A stretch of DNA of 64,000 nucleotides from an uncultured Clostridia bacterium (lineage in GTDB: Bacteria; Bacillota; Clostridia; Oscillospirales; Acutalibacteraceae): assembly GCA_927362715.1 (NCBI GenBank), contig CAKMIX010000008.1, forward strand, positions 45,559-109,558, written 5' to 3'. Numbering within the stretch: position 1 is the first letter of the stretch; each line of letters begins with the position of its first letter. The position numbers were made by a program, and so were the translations under genes. Positions 26,853 through 34,125 of the stretch are shown here, piece by piece. Below the pieces are notes generated by a model. It saw nothing but the letters and a program-made list of their open reading frames with translations. It was not told where the DNA came from and ran no database searches.

Positions 26853-27815
26853 ATGAAAGAGTTGCTCATACAGCCCAACGATGCCGGCAGACGACTGGAC
26901 GCATTTTTGCAAAAAGCATTTCCAAACCTGCCGCAGGCGCTGATGTATAAGTACATACGCAAAAAACGCATCAAGGTAAACGGTAAGCGCGCGGAGATTT
27001 CCCTGCGCCTTTCCGCAGGCGATACGATCTCGCTTTACATTGCGGATGCTTTAATGGAGAAACCGCAATATACGTACGATTTTCTGCATGCGGGCAAAGC
27101 GCTTTCCATCGTGTATGAGGACGAAAATCTGCTCTTGCTCGATAAAAAGCCCGGCGTACTTTGTCATCCGGATGACCGCGAATATACGGATACGCTCATT
27201 AGCAGGGTCAAGCGCTATTTATATGAAAAAGGTGAATTCGATCCTTCTGCGGAAAATGCGTTCACGCCTGCGCTCGTCAACCGCATCGACCGCAATACGG
27301 GCGGGATCGTGATCGCCGCGAAGAACGCACAGGCGCTGCGCATACTCAATCAAAAAATGAAAGACCGCGAGCTGCATAAATACTATTTATGCATTCTGCA
27401 CGGCGCACCAAGGCGGAAAAGCGGGATCTTAGAGGGGTTTTTGCGCAAAGACACGAAGCGCAACAAGGTGGAAGTCCTGAAATCGCCCTGCGCGGACAGC
27501 AAGCTGATCCGCACGAAATACCGTATTCTCGCCGAAAAGAACGGCCTTGCTTTGACAGAAGTCGAACTGCTCACCGGGCGCACGCATCAGATCCGTGCGC
27601 ATTTTGCCGCGATCGGGCATCCCCTGCTTGGCGACGGCAAATACGGCAGCAATGCACAAAACAAGCCGTACGGCTACAAAAAGCAATGCCTGTATTCCTA
27701 TAAGCTAACATTTGATTTTCAGACGGATGCGGCAGAGCTTTCCTATTTAGACAAAAAGAGCTTTGATATATCCGACGTTTGGTTTCGAAAAGCATTTTTC
27801 GACGGTACATTATAA
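26853..27815 (+). CDS. RluA family 23S rRNA pseudouridine synthase
   Basis: A 320-residue protein: an N-terminal S4 RNA-binding domain (DAGRRLDAFLQKAFPNLPQALMYKYIRKKRIKVNG region, residues 9-45) and the RluA catalytic domain with VNRIDRNTGGIVIAAK (catalytic Asp; the usual HRLDxxTSG is NRIDRNTGG here), VELLTGRTHQIRAHFA and LLGDGKYG. It isomerises uridines in rRNA (RluC/RluD type). ATG 26853 has AGGAATG-type spacing after a short leader; a longer frame starting at 26766 lies before the promoter. Monocistronic. Confidence 0.92.
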   Translation: MKELLIQPNDAGRRLDAFLQKAFPNLPQALMYKYIRKKRIKVNGKRAEISLRLSAGDTISLYIADALMEKPQYTYDFLHAGKALSIVYEDENLLLLDKKPGVLCHPDDREYTDTLISRVKRYLYEKGEFDPSAENAFTPALVNRIDRNTGGIVIAAKNAQALRILNQKMKDRELHKYYLCILHGAPRRKSGILEGFLRKDTKRNKVEVLKSPCADSKLIRTKYRILAEKNGLALTEVELLTGRTHQIRAHFAAIGHPLLGDGKYGSNAQNKPYGYKKQCLYSYKLTFDFQTDAAELSYLDKKSFDISDVWFRKAFFDGTL

Positions 27816-27849
27816 TAGAAAAATACAACTGATCAATAAAAAACAGAAA

Positions 27850-27890
27850 ATCCGTACCGTGTAAAGGAGAAACACTGTACGGATCTTTGT
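27850..27890. terminator. Bidirectional terminator hairpin
   Basis: An 8-bp stem (27850-27857 with 27877-27884) extended by an inner GTGT/ACAC pairing. On the reverse strand it is followed by TTTCTGTTTTTT, a good T tract for the TraX-like gene; the plus-strand tract (CTTTGTG) is weak. Confidence 0.6.
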
Positions 27891-27915
27891 GTAAAGGTTT
27901 TTACTTGTCGGTGTG

Positions 27916-28668
27916 TCAAGCTCGGTTTAGCCACATGCGGAGCAGCCCAATCAGCGTCAAGTGCAGCGGATAATAAATATAGAAAAACCATTTCATCCAT
28001 CGTGCCTTGCCGCGCTTACCGTTATACATGGCCAAAAACGGAATGGACAGCACCACGCATAACTGCAAAAGCCCGTATGCGACATCTAAAAAAATACAGT
28101 AAACCACCGCATAGCAGGCAACGCACAGCATCATAGCAACCATTTGTTTTGCAAAATCGCCGCGATAGGATGCAATACAGCAGACAGCAAGAACGGCTAT
28201 GCAGCTCCAATCCGCCGGAAAAGCCAACACACATATACCAATAAACAAGAGATATTTCAGCGGGTTGGAGAGCTTTTCCTGCGGCACGTCAAACAGTGTC
28301 AATGCCAAAAGCCCCAAAAACAGCGCCCACATAACGCTGGTTTGGTTAAAGATCTCGCCCGTTGAAAACGGGATCAGCGGAATTCCCGCATTAAAATTGT
28401 ATGCGAAATGCGAAACAAACGCAAAACCGAGCAGGCGAAGGGCATATTTTTTGCGGTCGCGCGTATAATGATACCCTTCAGCGATCATATACCACATAAT
28501 AGGTGCGGTGATCCTGCCGACAGCGTGCAGGCAAAGCACCCACCAGCGTGTATCGTATCCGGGCCACAGCGCCCATGCCAAGTGGTCTATGGTCATGGTG
28601 AGGATCGCTATGGCTTTGAGCGCATTTCCCGATAAGCCGAAGAAGCGGGCTTGAATGGTCTTTTCCAT
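27916..28668 (-). CDS. TraX family membrane protein
   Basis: A 250-residue protein with about eight membrane segments. It has the TraX signatures LSGNALKAIAILTMTIDHLAWAL near the N-terminus, GRITAPIMWYMIAEGYHYT, and the C-terminal FFYIYYPLHLTLIGLL. TraX of plasmid F acetylates pilin; chromosomal homologues in Firmicutes are acyltransferase-like proteins of unknown target. No conjugation genes are nearby. No Shine-Dalgarno site is visible; the 24 nt between the MerR stop and this ATG are almost pure A/T with TATAAT-like repeats, so it may have its own promoter there. Confidence 0.88.
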   Translation of the reverse strand: MEKTIQARFFGLSGNALKAIAILTMTIDHLAWALWPGYDTRWWVLCLHAVGRITAPIMWYMIAEGYHYTRDRKKYALRLLGFAFVSHFAYNFNAGIPLIPFSTGEIFNQTSVMWALFLGLLALTLFDVPQEKLSNPLKYLLFIGICVLAFPADWSCIAVLAVCCIASYRGDFAKQMVAMMLCVACYAVVYCIFLDVAYGLLQLCVVLSIPFLAMYNGKRGKARWMKWFFYIYYPLHLTLIGLLRMWLNRA

Positions 28669-28692
28669 ATTATATTACATTATATTATTATT

Positions 28693-29163
28693 TTATTGGC
28701 GAACGACGCGGCGTGCTTCCTTGCCCTCTAAGCACTCGCGCGCAGAACGAAGCTCCTGCGGGATATCCTCCTTTGTCAGCGTCGCATGCACGGCACAGGT
28801 TCCGGCTGATTTGGCAGTTTCATAATACCAATGCTTATAGTCAAGGATCTGCAAATTCTCTTTCAACTGTTCGATCTGTCCGAGCACGCGCTCGCGCTGT
28901 CGGTCGATCATCTCCAGCCGCTCTGAAATGCTCTCGTCCCCTAAAGAGCACAAGTCCATAAAGCGTTTGATGTCTTTCAGCGGCATTCCGGTTTTTTTCA
29001 GGCATTCGATCAGGCGCAAGCCTTCAAAATCGCTCTGCTTAAACATCCGGATCCCACCGTCTGTGCGCTCCACGAACGGCAAAAGCCCCTCTTTATCATA
29101 ATAGCGCAATGTAGAAGGTGCAACACCCAGCCGTTTTGCCGCCTCGCCTACCGTGTAAAACAT
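28693..29163 (-). CDS. MerR family transcriptional regulator (AdhR-like)
   Basis: A 156-residue regulator: the N-terminal winged HTH MFYTVGEAAKRLGVAPSTLRYYDKEGLLP, the recognition wing (DGGIRMFKQSDFEGL) and a coiled-coil dimer helix (ERLEMIDRQRERVLGQIEQLKENLQ), then a short C-terminal part with one cysteine (AGTCAVH). The AdhR branch senses reactive aldehydes or thiol stress. A canonical MerR operator lies just upstream in the divergent promoter, so this protein most likely controls the ECF-DUF1893-aldo/keto reductase genes and itself. Confidence 0.92.
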   Translation of the reverse strand: MFYTVGEAAKRLGVAPSTLRYYDKEGLLPFVERTDGGIRMFKQSDFEGLRLIECLKKTGMPLKDIKRFMDLCSLGDESISERLEMIDRQRERVLGQIEQLKENLQILDYKHWYYETAKSAGTCAVHATLTKEDIPQELRSARECLEGKEARRVVRQ

Positions 29164-29197
29164 AACGATCCTCTTTTCAAATATTTCAAAAACCCTA

Positions 29198-29228
29198 TTG
29201 ACTTAAAGTTAACTTTAAGTTGTAGAAT
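29198..29228 (+). promoter_or_regulatory. MerR-type promoter and operator
   Basis: TTGACT (29198-29203) and TAGAAT (29223-29228) are 19 bp apart, the stretched spacing that MerR activators correct by twisting DNA. The spacer holds a perfect 20-bp palindrome, ACTTAAAGTTAACTTTAAGT (29201-29220), the type of operator used by AdhR-like regulators. Confidence 0.9.
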
Positions 29229-29292
29229 TTAAATGAACTTCTGATGCAGTATAGCATGCAGCTGAAAATCTGTCAAGAAAGAGGCTTTGAGA

Positions 29293-29856
29293 ATGTCTAC
29301 ACTTGTTCGAACCAAACCCAAAGTATCCGTAAAAGTACAAACGCTCGCTACGGTTGGGGCGCTTGCCGCCGCCGTTGCACTGCCGCAGGTCTTTCATGCC
29401 GTCGGCGCCGTTTCGGGGCTCGGTACGGCACTTGGCGAAACCTTTCTGCCCATGCACCTGCCGATCTTATTGGTTGGTCTGACTGCCGGTCCTGCTGCGG
29501 GTGCGATTTCCGGTGTTTTAGCGCCGCTTGTCAGCTTTGCACTTTCGGGAATGCCCACAGCCGCCATGCTGCCCTTTATGATGATCGAGCTGCTGTGCTA
29601 TGGTTTATTTGCAGGACTTATGCGTACAGCTCGTATCCCTTCGCTCGGCAAAGTCGTCCTTGCGCAGATCGGCGGCAGAGCAGTCCGCGCCGCGGCGATC
29701 CTGATCGCCTTCTATGGGCTTGGCAGCACAGCGATCCCCGTAGCAATCATCTGGCGCAGCATTGCAACAGGACTGCCCGGGCTTTTGCTGCAATGGGCGC
29801 TGCTGCCGCTGCTTCTGTATTGGATCGAAAACCGTTCGCACAAGGCCGATGCATAA
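29293..29856 (+). CDS. ECF transporter S component
   Basis: A 187-residue membrane protein with about six hydrophobic segments. It has the S-component features GLTAGPAAGAISGVLAPLVSF, a small-residue-rich helix that docks the EcfT protein, and MPTAAMLPFMMIELLCYGLFAGLM. S components bind a vitamin or metal and share an EcfAAT module, which is not in this window. The substrate cannot be told. ATG 29293 is chosen over a TTG at 29287. It is controlled by the divergent MerR operator and overlaps the next gene by 8 nt. Confidence 0.82.
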   Translation: MSTLVRTKPKVSVKVQTLATVGALAAAVALPQVFHAVGAVSGLGTALGETFLPMHLPILLVGLTAGPAAGAISGVLAPLVSFALSGMPTAAMLPFMMIELLCYGLFAGLMRTARIPSLGKVVLAQIGGRAVRAAAILIAFYGLGSTAIPVAIIWRSIATGLPGLLLQWALLPLLLYWIENRSHKADA

Positions 29857-30286
29857 AGACACTGCTGCAGCGAAAAGGCTGCTGGAAAGCGGACATTATA
29901 CCTGTGTTTTCTGTAAAGCGGAAACCGTTTATACTGATACGGCGCGCGGTGTAAAACCGTTGCTGTCTCGCTTGGACAACCGCGTAGCTTTGCAGGGCTT
30001 TTGCGCGGCGGATAAAGTCGTCGGCAAAGGGGCAGCGTTTTTATATGTGCTTTTAGGCGTTCGCGAACTATATGCCGTGACCGTCAGTGAAAAAGCAGCT
30101 TCCGTGCTGCAAAAGCATAACATCTCCTTATACTATAATACTATGGTATCCGGCATCCGGAATCGAACGAACACAGGCCCCTGCCCTATGGAAGATGCCG
30201 TTCGCGATATTGAAGACCCGAAAGACGCGCCCGCCGCCATCCGGCAGCGACTTGCAGAATTGCTGAAAGAGAAAACGTCCGCTTGA
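29849..30286 (+). CDS. DUF1893 domain protein
   Basis: A 145-residue soluble protein. The DUF1893 pattern is visible: ESGHYTCVFCKAETVYTDTARGVKPLL, LDNRVALQGFCAADKVVGKGAAFLY, and NTGPCPMEDAVRD. The fold is deaminase-like, but no activity is established. The start overlaps the end of the ECF S-component gene (ATGCATAA), indicating translational coupling, and the aldo/keto reductase gene follows after 34 nt. A role tied to the ligand of the transporter is plausible but unproven. Confidence 0.8.
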   Translation: MHKDTAAAKRLLESGHYTCVFCKAETVYTDTARGVKPLLSRLDNRVALQGFCAADKVVGKGAAFLYVLLGVRELYAVTVSEKAASVLQKHNISLYYNTMVSGIRNRTNTGPCPMEDAVRDIEDPKDAPAAIRQRLAELLKEKTSA

Positions 30287-30320
30287 TGATCTGTATATAA
30301 AGGAAATAAGAGGGATTCGC

Positions 30321-31451
30321 ATGATTTATAAGGATTTCCAAAGTTTGAAGCTCTCGGCGCTCGGGCTCGGCTCGATGCGCCTGCCGACCATTGACGGCAA
30401 TGACGCTAACATTGACAAGGCAGCGACTGCCGAAATGGTGGAATACGCTATGCAGCACGGTGTCAACTACTATGACACGGCATGGGGCTATCACAACGGC
30501 AATTCGGAGCTTGTCATGGGCGAGCTTTTAGAAAAATACCCGCGTGACAGCTTTTACCTTGCGACCAAATTCCCCGGGTACGACCTTTCCAACATGGATA
30601 AGGTAGAAACCATATTTGAAAAACAGTTGGAAAAGTGCCGTGTGGAATACTTTGATTTTTATTTGTTCCACAATGTCTGTGAAATGAATATTGAGCAATA
30701 TCTGGATCCGAAATACGGTATTTTTGAGTATTTGCTCAAGCAAAAGGAAAACGGCAGGATCCGCCACCTGGGCTTCTCCGTCCACGGCAGCTATGATGTT
30801 GCAAAACGCTTTCTGGAAGCCTACGGCGAACATATGGAATTCTGCCAGATCCAGCTCAATTACATGGATTATGATTTTCAAAACGCGAAAGGTAAGCTGG
30901 AACTTCTGAAGACCTACAACATCCCCGTTTGGGTCATGGAGCCGCTGCGCGGCGGGAAGCTTGCTTCGCTTGCCGAAGACTTTGAAGTGCAGCTGCATGC
31001 GCTGCGCCCCGAGGAAAGTATTCCCGGCTGGGCATTCCGCTTTTTGCAAAGTCTGCCGCAGGTGACCGTAACGCTTTCGGGCATGTCAAATCTTGCGCAG
31101 CTTAAGCAGAATATCGAGATCTTCTCTGAAGATAAGCCGCTGAACGAGCACGAGCGAAAGGAACTGTTCGATATTGCAGCACATATGGTCAACAAATCGG
31201 CGCTCCCCTGCACCGCTTGCCGGTATTGCACGTCACACTGCCCGCAGGGTCTCAACATACCTTATCTTTTAGAGCTTTACAACGAGCATATGGTTACGGG
31301 CGGCGGGTTTCTGGCGCCCATGGCGCTTTCCTCGCTGCCGGCTGACAAACAGCCAAGCTCCTGCATCGGCTGCCGCAGCTGTGAAGCAGTCTGCCCGCAG
31401 CAAATCAAGATCTCGGAAGCATTGGCAGACTTTGTAAAAAAATTACAATAA
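30321..31451 (+). CDS. Aldo/keto reductase with C-terminal 4Fe-4S ferredoxin domain
   Basis: A 376-residue fusion. The first 280 residues are an aldo/keto reductase barrel: LGLGSMRLP, VNYYDTAWGYHNGNSE (catalytic Asp and Tyr), LATKFPG (Lys), and YFDFYLFHNV. The last 90 residues carry two cysteine groups, CTACRYCTSHCP and CIGCRSCEAVCP, for two 4Fe-4S clusters. Such fusions couple carbonyl reduction to ferredoxin-type electron carriers. AGAGGG precedes the ATG. It is third in the MerR-controlled unit and fits an aldehyde-detoxification theme. Confidence 0.92.
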   Translation: MIYKDFQSLKLSALGLGSMRLPTIDGNDANIDKAATAEMVEYAMQHGVNYYDTAWGYHNGNSELVMGELLEKYPRDSFYLATKFPGYDLSNMDKVETIFEKQLEKCRVEYFDFYLFHNVCEMNIEQYLDPKYGIFEYLLKQKENGRIRHLGFSVHGSYDVAKRFLEAYGEHMEFCQIQLNYMDYDFQNAKGKLELLKTYNIPVWVMEPLRGGKLASLAEDFEVQLHALRPEESIPGWAFRFLQSLPQVTVTLSGMSNLAQLKQNIEIFSEDKPLNEHERKELFDIAAHMVNKSALPCTACRYCTSHCPQGLNIPYLLELYNEHMVTGGGFLAPMALSSLPADKQPSSCIGCRSCEAVCPQQIKISEALADFVKKLQ

Positions 31452-31465
31452 AAGGAAGTCTTCTT

Positions 31466-31867
31466 ATGTTTGAAAAAAATCTCTCCGTCTTTCCGGTCGG
31501 TGAAAAAAATGATGCGTTTGCACAGTATTTTATTGGGCAAAGCTATTTAAACATGCTCACCACAAGCGGCGTCGGCATCGGCAATGTAACATTCGAACCC
31601 GGATGCCGCAACAACTGGCACATTCATCACAAAGGCGGCCAGATTCTGCTTTGCACCGCCGGGCGCGGATACTATCAGGAATGGGCTAAGCCCGCGCAGG
31701 AACTGCATCCCGGGGATGTGGTTAACATCCCGCCCGAAGTCAAGCATTGGCACGGCGCGGCGCCGGACAGCTGGTTCCAGCATCTTGCCGTAGAAGTCCC
31801 CGCCGAGGGTGCATCCAATGAATGGCTTGAACCCGTAACGGATGAAGAATATGCAAAATTAAAGTAA
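31466..31867 (+). CDS. Cupin domain protein
   Basis: A 133-residue single cupin. Motif 1 is GCRNNWHIHHKGGQILLCTAGRG (partly quoted: WHIHH, with the metal histidines and the downstream Gln instead of Glu), and motif 2 is LHPGDVVNIPPEVKHWHGAA. It resembles cupins linked to carboxymuconolactone decarboxylase-like proteins. Catalytic role unknown. AAGGAAG precedes the ATG and only 14 nt separate it from the reductase gene, so it belongs to the same unit. A strong terminator follows. Confidence 0.9.
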   Translation: MFEKNLSVFPVGEKNDAFAQYFIGQSYLNMLTTSGVGIGNVTFEPGCRNNWHIHHKGGQILLCTAGRGYYQEWAKPAQELHPGDVVNIPPEVKHWHGAAPDSWFQHLAVEVPAEGASNEWLEPVTDEEYAKLK

Positions 31868-31874
31868 GCAACAT

Positions 31875-31920
31875 AAAACACCCCGCTGTTCCTCCTACGG
31901 AACGGCGGGGTGTTTTCTTT
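31875..31920. terminator. Bidirectional intrinsic terminator
   Basis: An 18-bp stem (31875-31892 with 31899-31916, one G-T pair) followed by TCTTT; the A-rich left arm makes it equally good for the reverse-strand rplM-rpsI operon. Confidence 0.9.
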
Positions 31921-31981
31921 AGATAAAAAAGCGGCAGCAGCCGAGACGACTGCTGCCGAAACAAGCAAGATATAAAGTCGG

Positions 31982-32380
31982 TTATCTCTTGGAGAACTGC
32001 GGTGCACGGCGAGCGCCTTTGAGACCGTACTTCTTTCTTTCTTTCATTCTCGGGTCGCGCGTCAGGAAGCCTGCCTTTTTCAGCACAGGACGTAAGCTTT
32101 CATCATACTGCAAAAGCGCGCGGGAAAGGCCGTGACGGATCGCGCCTGCCTGACCGGTAACACCGCCGCCTGCAACCTTGCAGACAATATCGAACTTCTC
32201 TGTGGTGTTGGTAAGTGTGAGAGGCTGACGAACGATCAATTTGAGCGTTTCAAGCCCGAAATAATCATCAAGCTCTCTGTCATTTACGGTGATTTTACCC
32301 GTACCTGCATACACGCGGACACGTGCAACGGATTTCTTTCTTCTGCCGGTTCCGTAAAAATAAGGATTGGTATCGTACAT
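31982..32380 (-). CDS. rpsI: 30S ribosomal protein S9
   Basis: A 132-residue S9: [23 protein letters not shown] at the start, the universal [19 protein letters not shown] block and the tRNA-contacting tail [20 protein letters not shown] precedes ATG 32380; the frame is open far upstream through rplM but that part is not S9. It follows rplM after 19 nt, the conserved bacterial pair. Confidence 0.98.
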   Translation of the reverse strand: MYDTNPYFYGTGRRKKSVARVRVYAGTGKITVNDRELDDYFGLETLKLIVRQPLTLTNTTEKFDIVCKVAGGGVTGQAGAIRHGLSRALLQYDESLRPVLKKAGFLTRDPRMKERKKYGLKGARRAPQFSKR

Positions 32381-32399
32381 TTCGTGTTGCCTCCCTTTC

Positions 32400-32828
32400 T
32401 CAGAATTCTCTTGTCTGCGGCTTCTGCGCCTGATGCGGATGCTCGCTGCCACGGTAAATGTGAAGTCTTGTAAGTGATTTTCTGCCGACGGTGTTGTCGG
32501 GAAGCATCCCCTTGACAGCCTTCTTAACCACAAATTCGGGTTTTTCGGCCATAAGGGTCTTATATTGCACCTTTTTCATGTTGCCGATATACCCGGTGTG
32601 ATGATAATACATTTTCTGCTCAAGCTTGTTGCCGGTGAGCACGACCTTTTCGGCGTTGATAACAATAACGTTATCCCCGCAGTCCGCATGCGGTGCAAAG
32701 GTCGGCTTATGTTTGCCGCGCAGAAGCGTTGCCGCCTCGGCAGCGACTTCGCCGAGCGTTCTGCCGTCTGCATCAAGCACATACCATTCGCGGCTGATGT
32801 CGCCGGCTTTGGGCATATAAGTGGACAT
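32400..32828 (-). CDS. rplM: 50S ribosomal protein L13
   Basis: A 142-residue L13 with the conserved [37 protein letters not shown], and [21 protein letters not shown] blocks. GGAGG lies 9 nt before the ATG. First gene of the rplM-rpsI operon. Confidence 0.98.
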   Translation of the reverse strand: MSTYMPKAGDISREWYVLDADGRTLGEVAAEAATLLRGKHKPTFAPHADCGDNVIVINAEKVVLTGNKLEQKMYYHHTGYIGNMKKVQYKTLMAEKPEFVVKKAVKGMLPDNTVGRKSLTRLHIYRGSEHPHQAQKPQTREF

Positions 32829-32874
32829 AGACGTAACCTCCGTATTTCTGGATTTCTTTTCTCAAAGCCTAAAT

Positions 32875-32903
32875 ATAATATCACGCAATACTCGATTCGT
32901 CAA
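32875..32903 (-). promoter_or_regulatory. Promoter of rplM-rpsI
   Basis: Reverse-strand TTGACG (32898-32903), 17-bp spacer, TATTAT (32875-32880). The leader of about 40 nt is too short for the usual L13 autoregulatory leader, and I see no such structure. Confidence 0.82.
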
Positions 32904-33048
32904 CAAAAATTTTGTGTTTTTTAAGGCTTCAGATTCTTTTCTCTTGTTTTCTCTTATTTTCTTTTGTTTTTAACCACTTTTCTCAAAAATGATTTTTCAA
33001 AAAGCAGTTTACTTATCTACTGTTTTACGATAAAATGGCTGCGAAATC

Positions 33049-33777
33049 ATGAAAAGGATGATCCTTTTGAAACAGCTGCTTTCTTTATGCCGCGCGGCGG
33101 TGGACAAATACCATATGATCGAAGAGGGCGACAAGATCGCCGTGGGTGTTTCCGGCGGGAAAGATTCCCTCGCACTGCTGTATGCACTTGCGCGCTTGAA
33201 AAGCTTTTACCCGAAGCACTTTGATATTTTAGCCGTGACCTTAGACTATCGATTTAACGATGTCGATGGGGATTTTTCTGAGATTTCTGCGCTGTGTAAA
33301 CAGCTTGGCGTAGACTATGTGGTACGAAGCACGGATCTTTGGAAGGTCATCTTTGTAATACGGCAGGAAAAGAACCCTTGTGGGCTCTGCGCCAAAATGC
33401 GGCGCGGGATCCTGCACGACACGGCAAAGGCATACGGCTGTAATAAGATCGCACTGGGACACCACGCAGACGATGCCGTAGAAACTTTTATCATGAATCT
33501 GTTTGGGAATGGCACAATAGGCTGTTTCTCCCCTGTCTCCTATCTATCGCGCAAAGACCTTACCTTGATCCGCCCGCTTGTCTTTGCGACGGAAAAACAG
33601 GTTGCCGATGCCGCAAGACATGCAAAGCTTCCGGTGCAGCCTTCCGCCTGCCCGGCAGACAAAACAACAGATCGCCAAAAAGCGAAAGAAGTTTTAGCGT
33701 CTCTTGAAGCGGACTACCCGGCACTGCGAAAAAAACTTCTCGGTGCGCTGGAACGCGGACATGTGGACGGATGGTAA
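33049..33777 (+). CDS. TtcA-like tRNA 2-thiocytidine synthase family ATPase
   Basis: A 242-residue PP-loop ATPase. The pyrophosphatase loop SGGKDS lies at 35-40, the CxxC pair in NPCGLCAKMRRG near residue 106 would bind the 4Fe-4S cluster, and LGHHADDAVETFIMNLF is the family signature. A third cysteine in the C-terminal PSACPAD is also conserved in TtcA. It probably adds sulfur to C32 of tRNA. The ribosome site is poor for both candidate starts (33049 and 33058). Upstream is a pyrimidine-rich tract (32930-32998) and a likely promoter region shared with rplM. Confidence 0.85.
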   Translation: MKRMILLKQLLSLCRAAVDKYHMIEEGDKIAVGVSGGKDSLALLYALARLKSFYPKHFDILAVTLDYRFNDVDGDFSEISALCKQLGVDYVVRSTDLWKVIFVIRQEKNPCGLCAKMRRGILHDTAKAYGCNKIALGHHADDAVETFIMNLFGNGTIGCFSPVSYLSRKDLTLIRPLVFATEKQVADAARHAKLPVQPSACPADKTTDRQKAKEVLASLEADYPALRKKLLGALERGHVDGW

Positions 33778-33880
33778 GCGTCGAAAAGAATCATCTTTGC
33801 AGGATTTCAGGCGAAAAAATGCAGATTTTTTCTGTTTTTTTGCGCATATGCAGTCTAAGGCAGCCCTTTATACATAGCTT

Positions 33881-33928
33881 GTTTTCAACGTTAAAAATGT
33901 TCAAAACTCTGTTCATAATGTTAAAAAC
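33881..33928. repeat. Imperfect inverted and direct 12-mer repeats
   Basis: GTTTTCAACGTT (33881-33892) is the near-inverse of AATGTTCAAAAC (33896-33907; 10 of 12), and AATGTTAAAAAC (33917-33928) is a direct near-copy of the second (11 of 12), 21 bp downstream. The 21-bp phasing could suit a DNA-binding protein. Confidence 0.45.
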
Positions 33929-33995
33929 TTTGATTTTTCGGGATTTTAGGGGCAAAAAATGCGTAAAGAAATTTGCTTTACATGGCTGAATTTTT

Positions 33996-34026
33996 TTGAC
34001 AAGGCAGAGACTTGACACTGTATATT
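33996..34026 (+). promoter_or_regulatory. Orphan promoter-like sequence
   Basis: TTGACA (33996-34001) is followed by TGTATA after 17 bp or TATATT after 19 bp. No gene lies downstream on this strand; the fucosidase terminator hairpin begins about 40 nt later. Confidence 0.35.
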
Positions 34027-34059
34027 TTTTGCAGTCTCCCCTGCAAACGCAGACAGTTT

Positions 34060-34108
34060 TTGAGTAAAAGCAGCCGCCCTTTCCGCAGCTTGGAAAGGGC
34101 GGCTGCTT
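34060..34108 (-). terminator. Intrinsic terminator of the fucosidase gene
   Basis: A 17-bp stem (34092-34108 with 34068-34084), 7-nt loop; on the reverse strand it is followed by TTTACTC. The plus-strand side has only GTCTTTGG. Confidence 0.8.
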
Positions 34109-34125
34109 GTCTTTGGTTTAGTTTT

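Larger units (their letters stand above)
33778..34067. other. Non-coding intergenic region with repeats and an orphan promoter
   Basis: About 290 nt, AT-rich and rich in T and A runs. It contains three related 12-mers (33881-33928) and a plus-strand promoter-like pair near 33996-34026 with no gene behind it. Short open frames on either strand have no ribosome site and low complexity, so I do not call them. Confidence 0.55.

Noticed and set aside
32829..32874. Ribosomal L13 autoregulatory leader
   Set aside because: The leader is about 40 nt with no stable hairpin.
32930..32998. Pyrimidine-rich tract as a repeat array or CRISPR leader
   Set aside because: Irregular CTTTT/TTTTC stretches without a fixed unit or spacers.
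33771..34018. Open frames on both strands in the gap after the TtcA-like gene
   Set aside because: Low complexity, Phe/Lys-rich by base composition, no ribosome sites; opposite-strand frames mirror each other.
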